A stretch of 64,000 nucleotides of DNA from Brevibacillus sp. SYP-B805. Its GTDB lineage: Bacteria; Bacillota; Bacilli; Brevibacillales; Brevibacillaceae. The stretch is taken from contig NZ_JAALGD010000005.1 of NCBI RefSeq assembly GCF_011059135.1, positions 15,629 to 79,628 on the forward strand, read 5' to 3'. Below, piece after piece: positions 20,250-30,200 of the stretch. Below the pieces are notes generated by a model. That model saw nothing but the letters and a program-made list of their open reading frames with translations, had not been told where the DNA came from and searched no databases. The position numbers and the translations under genes are program-made. Position 1 is the stretch's first letter. Each line of letters begins with the position of its first letter.

Positions 20250-20723
20250 ATGTCCAAGACCAAGACCGGCGTGAAAGTCGTAGCCCAAAACAGAAAAGCG
20301 CGTCACGATTATCACATTGAGGACGTTTACGAGGCCGGCATCGCACTCACGGGCACGGAGATCAAATCGGTTCGTGCCGGACGGGTACAGTTGAAAGACA
20401 GCTTCGCCCGGGTGGAAAACGGTCAGGTGAAGCTGTACAAGATGCATATCAGTCCCTACGACCAGGGCAACCGCTTCAATCATGATCCGGAGCGGACGCG
20501 CCAGCTGCTGCTGCATCGGCTGGAAATCCTCAAGCTGGTGGGACTGACCCGGGAGAAAGGCTATGCGCTGGTGCCGCTCAGCATTTATTTGAAAGGCGGC
20601 TGGGCCAAGGTGGAACTGGCGCTTGCCAAAGGGAAAAAGATCTACGACAAGCGGGAGGATCTGAAGAAGAAGGAAGCGGCGCGCGATGTGGAACGCGCCC
20701 TGCGCGACAGGCAGAAGATGTGA
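20250..20723 (+). CDS. smpB: SsrA-binding protein SmpB
   Basis: This 157-residue protein binds the tRNA-like domain of tmRNA and delivers it to stalled ribosomes. The motifs [22 protein letters not shown] (residues about 14-35), [15 protein letters not shown], the [16 protein letters not shown] stretch, and the basic C-terminal tail with YDKRED are all typical. I chose the ATG at 20250, behind GGCGAGGGG, because it gives the family N-terminus. The tmRNA gene lies 170 bases downstream. Confidence 0.96.
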   Translation: MSKTKTGVKVVAQNRKARHDYHIEDVYEAGIALTGTEIKSVRAGRVQLKDSFARVENGQVKLYKMHISPYDQGNRFNHDPERTRQLLLHRLEILKLVGLTREKGYALVPLSIYLKGGWAKVELALAKGKKIYDKREDLKKKEAARDVERALRDRQKM

Positions 20724-20762
20724 ACGGAGGCAACTCGTTCCCAAGCCTGGCATCGATCTACA

Positions 20763-20792
20763 TTGATTTTGCCAGCCTCGGTATGCTATATT
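20763..20792 (+). promoter_or_regulatory. Candidate promoter upstream of ssrA
   Basis: TTGATT (20763-20768) and TATATT (20787-20792) are separated by 18 bases. A hairpin with a T run (20819-20861) lies between it and ssrA, so it may serve a short transcript or read through. A second TATATT lies at 20876-20881, nearer the tmRNA 5' end. Confidence 0.4.
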
Positions 20793-20818
20793 GTTGATAC
20801 AGTTGATCGGATGAGAAC

Positions 20819-20861
20819 CGTCTAGGTGTCAATGGAACCGTTGCAACGCCTAGGCGTTTTT
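20819..20861 (+). terminator. Hairpin terminator between smpB and ssrA
   Basis: The arms near 20819-20829 and 20846-20856 (acgcctaggcg) pair with G-U wobble and are followed by five T residues. It most likely ends the rnr-smpB transcript. Confidence 0.6.
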
Positions 20862-20893
20862 GTCTCCCGATCATGTATATTTATTTGGAACCT

Positions 20894-21250
20894 GGGGGCG
20901 TTTTGGATTCGACGGGGATGGTAGAGCATAAGAAGCGAGCCGGGGGGCTGCGGACCCCGTTAACAACGCGGAAAGCCATAACTGGCAACAAACAACTTTC
21001 TCTCGCTGCCTAATAACCAGCGAGGCTCTAACACTCCATCGGCCCGTGTGGCGTGATTAGGGCTCACTTCTAACGGGCTACGCCGGCGGCCTCCGCCTGG
21101 GGCCAAAGGAAGAAGACCAATCAGGCTAGGCAGCAAACTAGCGTGTCACTCCGCAGGTTTGCCGCCGAATTCCCCATAGAGTGACTGCGCTCGGAGATGC
21201 TTATGTGTCGCCGTTTTCGGACGGGGGTTCGAATCCCCCCGCCTCCACCA
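20894..21250 (+). ncRNA. ssrA: Transfer-messenger RNA (tmRNA)
   Basis: The 5' end GGGGGCG pairs with CGCCTCC before the encoded CCA at 21248-21250. The hallmark TTTGGATTCGACGGGG and the 3' T arm GGGTTCGAATCCC are present. The reading frame GGC AAC AAA CAA CTT TCT CTC GCT GCC TAA TAA (20984-21016) encodes the tag GNKQLSLAA after the tRNA-borne alanine. This is a short tag, with the LAA proteolysis end. The RNA rescues stalled ribosomes together with the adjacent smpB product. Its 3' end is the integration target for the island that follows. Confidence 0.97.
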
Positions 21251-21255
21251 TACAT

Positions 21256-21293
21256 AAAATAAAATGCCGCCAACGGGCGGCTTTTTATTTTAT
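21256..21293 (+). terminator. Terminator of ssrA
   Basis: The stem aaaatgccgcc / gggcggcttttt, extended by A/T pairing (aaaataaaa with ttttatttt), lies just after the tmRNA CCA end. Confidence 0.85.
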
Positions 21294-21326
21294 GTCCGTG
21301 GCGAGCAGGATTAGACCTCACAAGTC

Positions 21327-21505
21327 CGATCGGACGGTGGGTTCGCACCGCGTGGACCGGAGCGAAGCGGAGGGAACCCGGATCGGAATCCGACAGAAGT
21401 GTAGCCGAGCAAAGCGAGAGATAAAGAAAGGAAGATTCCGATTATTCCTCCGCCTCCGCCAATACATAAAAAAATGCACCCCTTGAGGCTGCTTTTTTAT
21501 GTATT
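21327..21505 (+). repeat. Degenerate ssrA 3'-end copy with terminator (copy 2)
   Basis: The segment gatcggacggtgggttcg (21329-21346) resembles the tmRNA T arm, and the tail cctccgcctccgcca (21447-21461) resembles its acceptor end. About 100 bases containing accggagcgaagcg are inserted between them. The tail is followed by a perfect 13-bp inverted repeat (aatacataaaaaa / ttttttatgtatt, 21461-21505) that parallels the terminator of the true ssrA. No protein gene is seen here. Confidence 0.65.
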
Positions 21506-21534
21506 CATAAGGTAGGGAGTTCGATATCAACAAG

Positions 21535-21680
21535 ACCGACGGACGGGGTTCGAAGGCTTACCGGAGCGAAGCGAGGGAGCGGAAAGTACTGAGCAATTTA
21601 ATCGGAGATATCGATAATCCCCCGCCTCCACCAATAGAGTCAGAACACTCACCGCATGATGTGGGTGTTTGGCTTTTTAA
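21535..21680 (+). repeat. Degenerate ssrA 3'-end copy with terminator (copy 3)
   Basis: The segment gacggacggggttcgaa (21538-21554) followed by tcccccgcctccacca (21618-21633) reproduces the end of tmRNA, split by about 63 bases that again contain accggagcgaagcg. A terminator-like hairpin (aacactcac / gtgggtgtt, about 21650-21677) follows. The bases 21681-21903 hold nothing I recognise. Confidence 0.7.
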
Positions 21681-21903
21681 GGCAGTTTATGGATACGGCG
21701 TAGTTGTAAGGAGCTTGAGTATAAGATGCTTAGATGAGTAGGATCATCGAATTCGGACAGGTTCTCCAAAGAGGGTGTTTTTGTATTGCCCAAGTCCTGG
21801 ACCTTGAATAATGATCATTTTTTCTGTACATGCTGAATAGTAACAATTGTTTAGGGAGTGTGTAGAACATGTACAGAATCTCGATGGCACCTTTTGAGGA
21901 ATC

Positions 21904-22266
21904 GTGCTAATTTCAAAGCAAAATAAGGAACTGAAAGAGGTACGGGATTTTACAAATATCGAAACCGCTTATGAACGTGGGATGGAAGCGATATTAATGG
22001 AAATTGCCAAGTGAAAACTGCTTGAAAATGAAAGTATTTACCTCCCGTCGGAAGAGGTTAAACAAGCAAGTCGTGAGACCTGTGATGCTTTCCACAGCCT
22101 ACACATGATTTTAACCATTGAAGAACAAAAGAGAAAACTTTTCGATATCGATTCAGCCTATAATAAAGTGTCGGGCCTTGAGGCAGATGAGTTTTTTATA
22201 AAAGGTTTTTTAATGGGATATCGGTTCTTGAAGGAACTGAACAATTCCTACCGAAGTGCAATATAA
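21904..22266 (+). pseudogene. Broken small gene with one in-frame TGA (DUF6809-like)
   Basis: From a GTG at 21904 one frame runs for 121 codons to a TAA at 22264-22266, interrupted only by TGA at 22012-22014. Both halves read like protein: a helical first part (KELKEVRDFTNIETAYERG) and a second part ending GFLMGYRFLKELNNSYRSAI. The pattern resembles the small DUF6809 proteins of Firmicute mobile elements, though I am not certain of the family. A single nonsense mutation suggests recent decay or, less likely, recoding. Confidence 0.6.
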
Positions 22267-22338
22267 TGTTGTATGGTGGTTCCTTCTGAACTAATGATGC
22301 TTTTCCCCATTCCATACGATTTTGTGAGGTGGTGCACC

Positions 22339-22632
22339 ATGTCGAATCTGAATCGATTGATCATCATGAAACGGAATGAAATTTTACAAATTGCTTCAAG
22401 GCATGGTGCAAAAAATCTTCGTATCTTTGGATCGCAAGTGAAGGAGACAGCACAAAAAGATAGTGACATAGATGTACTGGTTGAGTTTGAAGAGGGACGC
22501 AGCCTGTTGGACCGAATTGCTCTCATTCAGGATCTAGAAGACTTGCTTGGCATGAAGGTAGACGTTGTAAGCGAAAAAGCCCTGCATCCTGTTATACGTG
22601 ACCAAATTCTACAGGAGGCAGTTCCGCTATGA
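22339..22632 (+). CDS. mntA: MntA-like nucleotidyltransferase antitoxin
   Basis: This 97-residue minimal nucleotidyltransferase has the motif [21 protein letters not shown], that is GS followed by DxD, which binds ATP and metal. In HEPN-MNT (type VII) systems the enzyme adds AMP groups to a tyrosine of the HEPN toxin and silences it. I chose the ATG at 22339 because GAGGTGGTG precedes it and it gives the usual length. Earlier ATGs in frame lack such a site. It overlaps the toxin gene by four bases (ATGA). Local base composition is clearly lower in GC than the core genes. Confidence 0.85.
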   Translation: MSNLNRLIIMKRNEILQIASRHGAKNLRIFGSQVKETAQKDSDIDVLVEFEEGRSLLDRIALIQDLEDLLGMKVDVVSEKALHPVIRDQILQEAVPL

Positions 22633-22955
22633 AAGATGACAAACTATACCTGTCTCATATTTTAGAGTCGATAAACAAAATCGAATCGTATACGGTTTCA
22701 GGTTGGGAAACGTTCAAAGATAACACGATGATTCAAGATGCGGTCATTAGAAACTTTGAAATTATCGGGGAAGCAGCCAAAAAGCTTTCTTCCCATCTTA
22801 GGGAGTCACATCCTTCCGTTCCATGGCGAAGGATTACTGGTTTTCGTGACGTGCTGATTCATGATTACATGGGCGTTGATCCAGAGGAAGTTTGGAATGT
22901 GATTCAGGGATATTTGCCTGAGTTAAAACGCAAGATAGAGGAATTGCTCAGATAG
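22629..22955 (+). CDS. hepT: HepT-like HEPN ribonuclease toxin
   Basis: This 108-residue, mostly helical protein of the DUF86/HEPN family has the RNase motif RDVLIHDY (R-x4-H-x-Y) near residue 77. The tyrosine in that motif is the known target of AMPylation in HepT-MntA pairs. The preceding segment [13 protein letters not shown] is also typical. It is translationally coupled to the antitoxin gene. The pair likely stabilises the island or acts as an abortive defence. The role in this host is inference. Confidence 0.85.
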   Translation: MKDDKLYLSHILESINKIESYTVSGWETFKDNTMIQDAVIRNFEIIGEAAKKLSSHLRESHPSVPWRRITGFRDVLIHDYMGVDPEEVWNVIQGYLPELKRKIEELLR

Positions 22956-23424
22956 TCTCTAATGGAAAATATTATTGAAATATAATTGGATAATTGGAAA
23001 CGTTATTAAACTCCCTCGGAAATGCTTATGTATCCCCGTTTTCGGATGGGAGGGGCGGCCGAGAGGGCACGAAGCGAGGAAACGCATCGATATTATCCAA
23101 AATGCGCGAAAGAGCGGGAGCGACTGAGCGATAAGATGAAGGTTTCGACATAACTACCGATGAACTTCTTTATCTCAGGAATGTTTTTCTCAGCAGCTTA
23201 AGACTTGAACATAACAAACAGTTGTCACAGTATGTCCTCTGTGATGACTGTTTTTATTTTGCAGCAATAATTTAGATGAAGTTTCATTTAAAATATTTCG
23301 AAAGTATTTAATTAAATTAAAAATCAACTATATAACTTAAATGTGATAAAGATAACAAAGGAAAAACGTTCACAAATTAGACACAAATGACTTGCTCGTC
23401 TATTTCCCAGCAGTCAAGCTGATT
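22956..23424. other. Non-coding stretch with an ssrA fragment
   Basis: No convincing gene is present. Bases 23015-23050 match 32 of 36 positions of the tmRNA 3' region (21190-21225). They are followed by GC-rich sequence with gcacgaagcgagg, like the inserts in copies 2 and 3. From about 23165 onward the sequence is AT-rich and featureless apart from a short hairpin with T run (acagttgtcacag... near 23218-23258). Confidence 0.6.
23015..23050 (+). repeat. Fragment of ssrA 3' region (copy 4)
   Basis: The segment starting ctcggaaatgcttatgta aligns without gaps to ssrA 21190-21225 with four mismatches. It shows that an ssrA 3' allele lies inside the island, as expected from nested or successive integrations. 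Confidence 0.8.
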
Positions 23425-24345
23425 TCAGTTGAAAAGCTGTTCATTTGCAGCTCTCATATTATTCGTCAGGAGTGTGTACATAAAAAATGATTTTCTTTGT
23501 ACCATCGAGAGTTTATGCAGTTTATGTTTTAATGCCAATAAGCTTAGAAAACCTTCCAGATATTTGATTGTTATGCCTCGATAAATCAAACTTGTTTGAG
23601 CAAAATGGCGTAGAAACGCAGACGCCGGGCTGTTCCAATCTCGTTTCTCTACTGTCGTCAGTCCTTCCGATGGGCCAAAGAACAGTACATGTTTAAGAAC
23701 AAGGTTGCTCGGAAGCCCCGACTTGGGAACATTTGCATGTATATTTGAGTTTTTTTGAACTTGATTCAAAAAAGATCGCCAAAGCTTTGAACGGTTACGC
23801 TTCATCCGGAATAGGTAGTTATCCCGTCGATCCTTGGCTACTAGAAGAAAGATTTGTTCATTTTCCTTCCCTTCTTTTCTTGAGCCGCGAATTAATTTGG
23901 CTCCTGCTTGACTAGTTAGCGCTACTTCTTCGACTGCAATGACTCCTTGCAATCGCTGTTGATAAAAATCAGTCGCTAGTTGCAAAAACTTTTTTCTCCA
24001 GCGGTAAAGGGTTACCTTACTCAGCCCTAATTTTTTCGACATTTGCCCTAAACTTGCTCCTTTAACCGCCATTTCCATAAAATCAAGCCATTTTTTCGGG
24101 TGGCGACTGCGGTGCATGAGAGATTGGGATAAATCATTGATAGTAGTTCCGCAATTTTTACATTTATAGCGTTTGCGCCCCCGATAATGTGCGTGGAAAG
24201 CAAATGCGTCCTTACTTTTGCATTTTGGGCATTGCAGGCCGTTATATTGGGCGTATGATTGATACTTCTTCCAATTCCTTTGAATATCGGCCAATACATG
24301 CTGGTTCTCTGCTATTCTGTTTTCCTCTTTGGATCGGTAAGTCAT
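23425..24345 (-). CDS. Zinc-ribbon transposase (IS1595/ISXO2-like)
   Basis: This 306-residue protein has an N-terminal zinc ribbon (CPKC and CKNC near residues 40-67), a helix-turn-helix (LGLSKVTLYRWRKKF near 105-120), and a DDE-type region with VEEVALTSQAGAKL near 138. That order is typical of IS1595-superfamily transposases. I could not find convincing terminal inverted repeats or a target duplication on either side, so the element may be decayed at its ends. Activity is uncertain. It separates the toxin-antitoxin part of the island from the Wadjet operon. Confidence 0.7.
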   Translation of the reverse strand: MTYRSKEENRIAENQHVLADIQRNWKKYQSYAQYNGLQCPKCKSKDAFAFHAHYRGRKRYKCKNCGTTINDLSQSLMHRSRHPKKWLDFMEMAVKGASLGQMSKKLGLSKVTLYRWRKKFLQLATDFYQQRLQGVIAVEEVALTSQAGAKLIRGSRKEGKENEQIFLLVAKDRRDNYLFRMKRNRSKLWRSFLNQVQKNSNIHANVPKSGLPSNLVLKHVLFFGPSEGLTTVEKRDWNSPASAFLRHFAQTSLIYRGITIKYLEGFLSLLALKHKLHKLSMVQRKSFFMYTLLTNNMRAANEQLFN

Positions 24346-24522
24346 GATTTTACCTCCGCACCCCAGTCTTTCATTTTATTCTAGCATCTCGAGTTGTATG
24401 CGGACCACATTTAACTTAACTAATGCTAGGAGAAAAATGGTTAAATTTTTCCAATCATAGATTTTTTTCATATTCACATTTACCATATTCGATAAGAAAA
24501 ATCGGACGGGAGGATCATCTCC

Positions 24523-26037
24523 ATGGACCATTCCATGTCACCTGCAATGCTGCGAGGCGTTCCCGAATTTCGTTATTTAAATGCAGACAATGTTGCCCGC
24601 TATCGGGCTGTGATGCGTTATTTCTATCAGGAATACCAGCGGCTGCGCTACTGGCTTCGGGTAGAAGAGGTATTCGAAGGAGTGAAACAGTGGGGGGTAT
24701 TGGAAGGATATACGGTTGAACAGTGCCAGGCAGATCTGGAGCAACTCAAAGAATGGCGCAATCTTGCATCCAGACACGATGGCGGCCGTGCCCAAACTGT
24801 GGAAGAGTATATGAGAAAGAAGAGTCAGTATGTACTGACACCATATTCAATCGAAATCGAGCGGATGTTGGAAACACTTGAAACCATCAAGGGGTACGGC
24901 GGGTCATTGGAGACGACTTACCTTGATACGATTGCGGAGTGTCTGGTAGCTGTACGGGCAAGCGGCGGGCTGTTTCAGGAAGGGGAAGCATCGGTTTGCT
25001 GGGAAAAACTGTATCAGGCGTTTAAAACCATGCATGAGAATGCCGCTGACTTCATCGCTAGCATGCATTCGATTCAAGCAGAACAGATGATGGCTACTGA
25101 AGCGTTTTTGTTGATGAAAGACAAATTGACCGACTATTTGCAGCATTTTATCAAAGGGCTGCAGAAAAAAGCCTATCAAATTGAAGGGCATCTGCAGAAA
25201 ATCTCCCCTACTGTGGCTGAAACGTTTATGGAGCATGTCGTGGCTGACGAGATGCGAAAGCCCCGGTTGGAAGATAGTTTTTCAAGTGAAGAGATGGCCA
25301 TTTCCTTGCGACAAGGCTGGCAAAATCTGAGGAAATGGTTTTTGGGAGAAGGAAGCGAGCAGAGCGAACTTGTCTTACTGGAGCGGGCAACCAAAGAGAC
25401 GATCGCGAAAGTGGTTCGCTGCGCATTGAGGCTGCAAGAGCGAAAACGGGCCGGAATCAGCCGGAAGAAAGAACTGGAGTATTTGGCACAATGGTTTGAC
25501 AGACTGACTTCGTTGGATGACGCCCACTGCCTTGCCGCGTATGCGTTTGGCCTGTTTCCCAGCAGGCATCTGCAAGGCGAGGACGAACGCACGACCGATC
25601 TTGCCGATATTTCCATGTGGAATGAAGTGCCCAAGATTCGCCCAGTGCGTTCACGCAGCCGTAAAAGACTTTCGCGTTCGGAAACGGAACCGGTTAGACA
25701 ATCGGAGAACAGAAAGAAGGCTGCAAGGGCCGTCATTGAACAGCAGCTTCAGGAAGAGCGAGAGTTTGTCCACCGGATGGCCAGGAAAAAGCGGGTACGC
25801 ATCTCTGAATTGGGTGTAGTCGATGCCAAGACGCGTTTGCGGTTATTGCATTGGATCGGTCGCTGTATGGGAAATGTTTCCTGTTCGTTTGTTACAGCGG
25901 AGGGAATCAAAGTGAGGTTGCAACTGGCGCAGTCCGGCGAGATGACAACGTTGCTGTGTGAAGACGGCAAACTGGACATGCCCGATTATACGCTATGGTT
26001 TGACGTGCCATATAAGGAGGAGACGGTTCATGGGTAG
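24523..26037 (+). CDS. jetA: Wadjet subunit JetA (DUF2397/TIGR02677-like)
   Basis: This 504-residue protein begins the operon. Its length, helical nature, N-terminal wHTH-like segment and arginine-rich middle (RSRSRKRLSRSETEP near 385) fit the DUF2397 family, the kleisin-like subunit in this Wadjet type. With JetB and the SMC-like JetC it forms a MukBEF-like motor that senses small circular DNA by loop extrusion. GGGAGGATC precedes the ATG at 24523. It overlaps jetB by eight bases. Family assignment rests strongly on the four-gene context, since the sequence itself is weakly conserved. Confidence 0.82.
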   Translation: MDHSMSPAMLRGVPEFRYLNADNVARYRAVMRYFYQEYQRLRYWLRVEEVFEGVKQWGVLEGYTVEQCQADLEQLKEWRNLASRHDGGRAQTVEEYMRKKSQYVLTPYSIEIERMLETLETIKGYGGSLETTYLDTIAECLVAVRASGGLFQEGEASVCWEKLYQAFKTMHENAADFIASMHSIQAEQMMATEAFLLMKDKLTDYLQHFIKGLQKKAYQIEGHLQKISPTVAETFMEHVVADEMRKPRLEDSFSSEEMAISLRQGWQNLRKWFLGEGSEQSELVLLERATKETIAKVVRCALRLQERKRAGISRKKELEYLAQWFDRLTSLDDAHCLAAYAFGLFPSRHLQGEDERTTDLADISMWNEVPKIRPVRSRSRKRLSRSETEPVRQSENRKKAARAVIEQQLQEEREFVHRMARKKRVRISELGVVDAKTRLRLLHWIGRCMGNVSCSFVTAEGIKVRLQLAQSGEMTTLLCEDGKLDMPDYTLWFDVPYKEETVHG

Positions 26038-27256
26038 AGGCGGTACTCGGTCATGGGCCCTGCGGCGTATGCGGATGCAAGGCAGAGCAGGAGACGATGT
26101 GTGGCGGGAACGACGCAAGGCATGCGCCCTTGCTCTGCTCAATCGACCGTGGATCACCAAGGAGGAAGATCCGGAGCTGTTTTACTGGATTCGCGACCAA
26201 TATCGTGAACTGAGGGACTGGTTTGCGGAATACGCCGGCTTTTCCCTCATCCTGACCAGGACCATGGCAAAGTTGGATAAGGCACCGCTAAGGGCATTTC
26301 CGTGGATGGGTATCCAGGAATTTCGTGAGCCGAGGGATTATGCGTTTTTTACCTATGGATTATGGTTTTTGGAAGGAAAAACGGAGTTGGACCAATTCCT
26401 GTTGAAAGACATGGTGGTGCAAATTCGGGAACAGATGATTGGATCGGGACTGCATGTCGATTGGGAACATTATCCCCACCGTTTGTCGATGGTGCGTGCA
26501 TTAAAGAAGCTCAAACAGCTTGGGGTGCTGATTGCGGTGGATGGTGATGAGCAGGACTGGGCCCACAACGATGAAAACAATGTCCTCTACGAATGTACCT
26601 CCAATGTCCGATATGTGCTGCGTCACTTCCCGGAGGAGCTTACACGCTTCACTGACATTCATGAGCTCAATGTCCAGATGGTCTATACGGACACCGCAGA
26701 CGGAGAAATGAGAAGGCGTCGGCATCGTGTCTACAGGAGGCTTTTATTGGAGCCGGTTATCCTGGATCAGGATTGGGATCCGGATGATTTGTACTATGTC
26801 ATTACCCAACGCAGGTCGTTGATCGAGCAACTCCGCACCATGTTTGGCTGGGAAGGCAGCCGGTACCGGGAAGGATTATTGTTCTTTCATCCAGACTCCA
26901 CCAGTGACGGAGATCTTTTTCCCACCATGTCAGCTTTATCCGATCTGGTATTGCTGTTAGCAGGAGAATTGAGACGGCTGCTGCATGCTGAGTCGTCGCT
27001 ATGGTATGTGGAACAAAATGGGGAGATGGTGCTTGGCCGTACGGATTTGGAAAATCTGTTGCTGGTTTTGAGCCAACGCCACAAGGAATACTGGAGCAAG
27101 GAGCACCAGGAGATGACAGCGGCAGAATTGGCTGAAGCTTTGACCAGGCATATGAGTGAATGGGGATTGGGACGTTGGCGGGATGAAAACCGGTTCGCAG
27201 TTTCTCCGGTGTTGGGCCGTTGGAATGGCAGCTACCAAGTAGAAGATTCAGAGTAA
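26030..27256 (+). CDS. jetB: Wadjet subunit JetB (DUF2398/TIGR02678-like)
   Basis: This 408-residue protein starts at the ATG at 26030, nine bases after AAGGAGG and inside the end of jetA. The N-terminal segment KACALALLNRPWITKEEDPELFYWIRDQYRELRDWF and the middle part VDGDEQDW...NVLYECTSNVRYVLRHFP are characteristic of TIGR02678/DUF2398 proteins, the KITE/MukE-like subunit. It is expected to bridge JetA and the SMC heads. Only fifteen bases separate it from jetC, so the genes form one transcript. Confidence 0.83.
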   Translation: MGRGGTRSWALRRMRMQGRAGDDVWRERRKACALALLNRPWITKEEDPELFYWIRDQYRELRDWFAEYAGFSLILTRTMAKLDKAPLRAFPWMGIQEFREPRDYAFFTYGLWFLEGKTELDQFLLKDMVVQIREQMIGSGLHVDWEHYPHRLSMVRALKKLKQLGVLIAVDGDEQDWAHNDENNVLYECTSNVRYVLRHFPEELTRFTDIHELNVQMVYTDTADGEMRRRRHRVYRRLLLEPVILDQDWDPDDLYYVITQRRSLIEQLRTMFGWEGSRYREGLLFFHPDSTSDGDLFPTMSALSDLVLLLAGELRRLLHAESSLWYVEQNGEMVLGRTDLENLLLVLSQRHKEYWSKEHQEMTAAELAEALTRHMSEWGLGRWRDENRFAVSPVLGRWNGSYQVEDSE

Positions 27257-27270
27257 GGGGAGGGGAAACC

Positions 27271-30200
27271 ATGCAGTTTGAAAATGAATCGCTGAGTGAG
27301 GCTATCGCTGTTGCGGGAAATCCGACGCGTAACCGTTGGGAGATGGCACGGGCAGGCATCTTCAATTTTTGGGTGTACGATGATGAAGAGATTTCACTGG
27401 AAGAAGGACGTCTCATTCTGCGGGGGACAAACGGCGCGGGAAAATCAGTGACGATGCAGAGCTTTCTCCCTCTGGTGCTGGATGGCGACAAGCGGCCGCA
27501 GCGTTTAGATCCATTTGGCTCGCGGGACCGGCGCATTGAATATTATCTGCTGGGCGATGATGGCAAACACACCGACCGTATCGGGTATTTATGGATGGAA
27601 TTCCATCATCCGCAAAAAGGCGTATACAAAACGATTGGCATCGGGTTGCGAGCGCGCAGGGGAGCTTCCCAGGTAGGCTTTTGGGGATTTTTGCTGGACG
27701 ACGGCCGCCGGGTAAATCATGATTTCTGGTTGTATGACCGAATTGCCTGGTTGGAAGAAAAAGGAAAATACCCTCTTGATCGGCGTGAATTGGAAGCGAA
27801 GATCGGTGCCGGTGGACAGGTGGTACAGGAACAAAAAGCGTACCGCGACCTGGTGAACAAAGCGTTGTTTGGCTTTTATGACAGCGAGGCATTTACTGAT
27901 TTAATGAATTTGATCATCCAGCTGCGCAGCCCGAAGTTGTCCAAAGATTTCAAACCATCGGCTATATATCATATTTTGACGGAAGCGCTTCCTCCTCTCC
28001 AGGAAGATGACTTGCGTCCATTATCCGAGGTTTTGGAAGATATGGACCAGATCGCGGATCGTCTGGATGAGCTAAAGCTGCATCAGAGTGAGCTGGAAAA
28101 GTTGGAGAAATCATATGACCGCTATAATCGCTTACTCCTCTATCAAGCATCAGAAGAGGTGCTTGATGCCAAAGCAAAAGCGGACGATGCTGCGAAGCAT
28201 GTTGAAGAAGTTCAAGCTCAGTGCATCGAAACTGAACAAAAATTATCGGATTCCCATGATCGGTTGCAGGGATACCGCGTCCGTTTGCAAGAAGTTGATG
28301 CAGATCTGGATGTATTGAACAGACATGAAGCCATTGAAAAGCAGAGAGAATTGCAAGCGTTGGAGGGGAGTTTCACCGAAACTGGGCAGTATTTGGACAA
28401 ATCGCGTGCACGCATCAAAGGACTAAGACAGCGTCATGATCGGATGCAATTGGAAATCATGCAGAATGATGGTCTGATGACGGAGCATATGCGTGCCCAG
28501 GAAGAACAGCTGCTGGAACTGGAGAGTCTGGCAAGGGAGATAGAATTTGCCGAGCACGATGTCTATCATCGTTATTGGCACCCTCATCCCCCCGAAGATG
28601 ACAGATTTGTGCTTGAGTGGAAAAAGGATGTGGTCCGCCACCGCGAAGCGGTCGAGCAAGCATGGAAGATTGCGCAGGCAGAGCGGGAAGCGTGGAACAG
28701 TTTGCAGGAACTGGAGAAGGAACTGGGAGCCATCCGTCAGGAACGTGACGCAGCCGAAATGGCGAAGGTTGAGGCCGAAAAGCAGACAGAAGCGGCCCTG
28801 CAACAGCTAAAAGAGGAAATTGTTCAATGGAAACAGCGAGTGAAAGGGCTTGTTGTTGAAGAAAGGACGTTCCAGCGGATTTTGCAGGCGGTTTCCGCCA
28901 TTTCTGTGACAAGCAGGAATTACGCTGGTGTGAAGCAACCTGTAATCGAAACGGCAGAAGAGATTCGAAGACAATGGAGGGAACAGGAGTGGCAACACCG
29001 CCACGACATCCAGCGGATCGAAGAAGTGCGGGCAGATCTCAAGCGGGAGCAGCAAGCTTGGCGGGAGAGCCGTGAACCTGAGCCGGAACGCAGCGACGCT
29101 AGAACTGCTGCGCGTGTTAGCCGAGGTGCAGGAGAAGGAGCCCCACTTTATGCGGTGTGCGATTTTCTGGGGCACTGGACCGAGGAGGAGCGGGCCCGAA
29201 TCGAAGGGGTACTGAGCGCTTGCGGTCTGCTTGACGCATGGATAACCCCTGATGGACGTATAGGCAGACTCGAAAAAGGGGAAGAAGTATGGATTACACC
29301 TGCGCCAGTGGAATGGGGGTATACCCTCGCCGATGTGCTGAAACCTGTTCCTTCGCCGGAAAGCGGTCTGGATGAAGCAGCGATCGATGCGGTATTGCGA
29401 ACGTTTGCCTGGAAAGAGATAGGCGACACGCCGCCATTTGAAGAGTTGGACACAACGTCTATCTGGATTGGCTCCTCCTTCTTTCAATTTGGTCCAGTTT
29501 GCGGGTATGTGACAGATACCCAGCAAGCCCGTTTTATCGGTAAGGAAGCCCGCCGCCGCTTCAAGTTGGCGGAAATAGAACGGTTGCAGTGCGAGATAGA
29601 GGCATGTGATCAACAATTGGAGGAGTTATCCAAGAAAGTAACTGAAATCCAGAAGGCCATAACACAGTTGGATGAGGATGTACAGGCGTTTCCGGATGAC
29701 AAGCTGGTTCAAGAACGATTGGACGTGCTGGCCGATGCCGTACACCGGCTCAATGCGGTGATGGCTCATGCGCAGCGGATGGCCGATCGGGTGCGGGAAA
29801 AGAGCAATCATTGGCAGCAGTTGAAAATCGAGCTGGCAGCGAGCACCGAGCAATGGTCCCGCCTCAACAACCTTGGAGCGCTGCAAGCAGCGAGAGAAAC
29901 GATCCAGTTTTATTTGAACGGCCTATCCGATTTGCATGCGGAGTGGAGACAGTACAGGCAGGCGGCCCAAACCCTTCGCAGGTTGCAAGAAGAGGCAGAG
30001 GAACTGCTGTCGGAAGTTGAAAATGAAACGGAACTGGCAGACGAGCTGGAGGAGAAATATCACTCTTTGAAAGTAAAGGTCGAGAGCCTGCGCCGCCACA
30101 TGCAGGAGTTGGGTATCCACGATTTGTATGAACGCATCTCGCGTTTAGAGGCAGAAAAAAAGGGATTGGAAGAACAAATCGCCGACGAGGATCAAAGAAT

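Noticed and set aside
23165-24522. A complete insertion sequence around the transposase gene
   Set aside because: I could not find matching terminal inverted repeats or a target-site duplication on either side, so only the transposase gene is listed.
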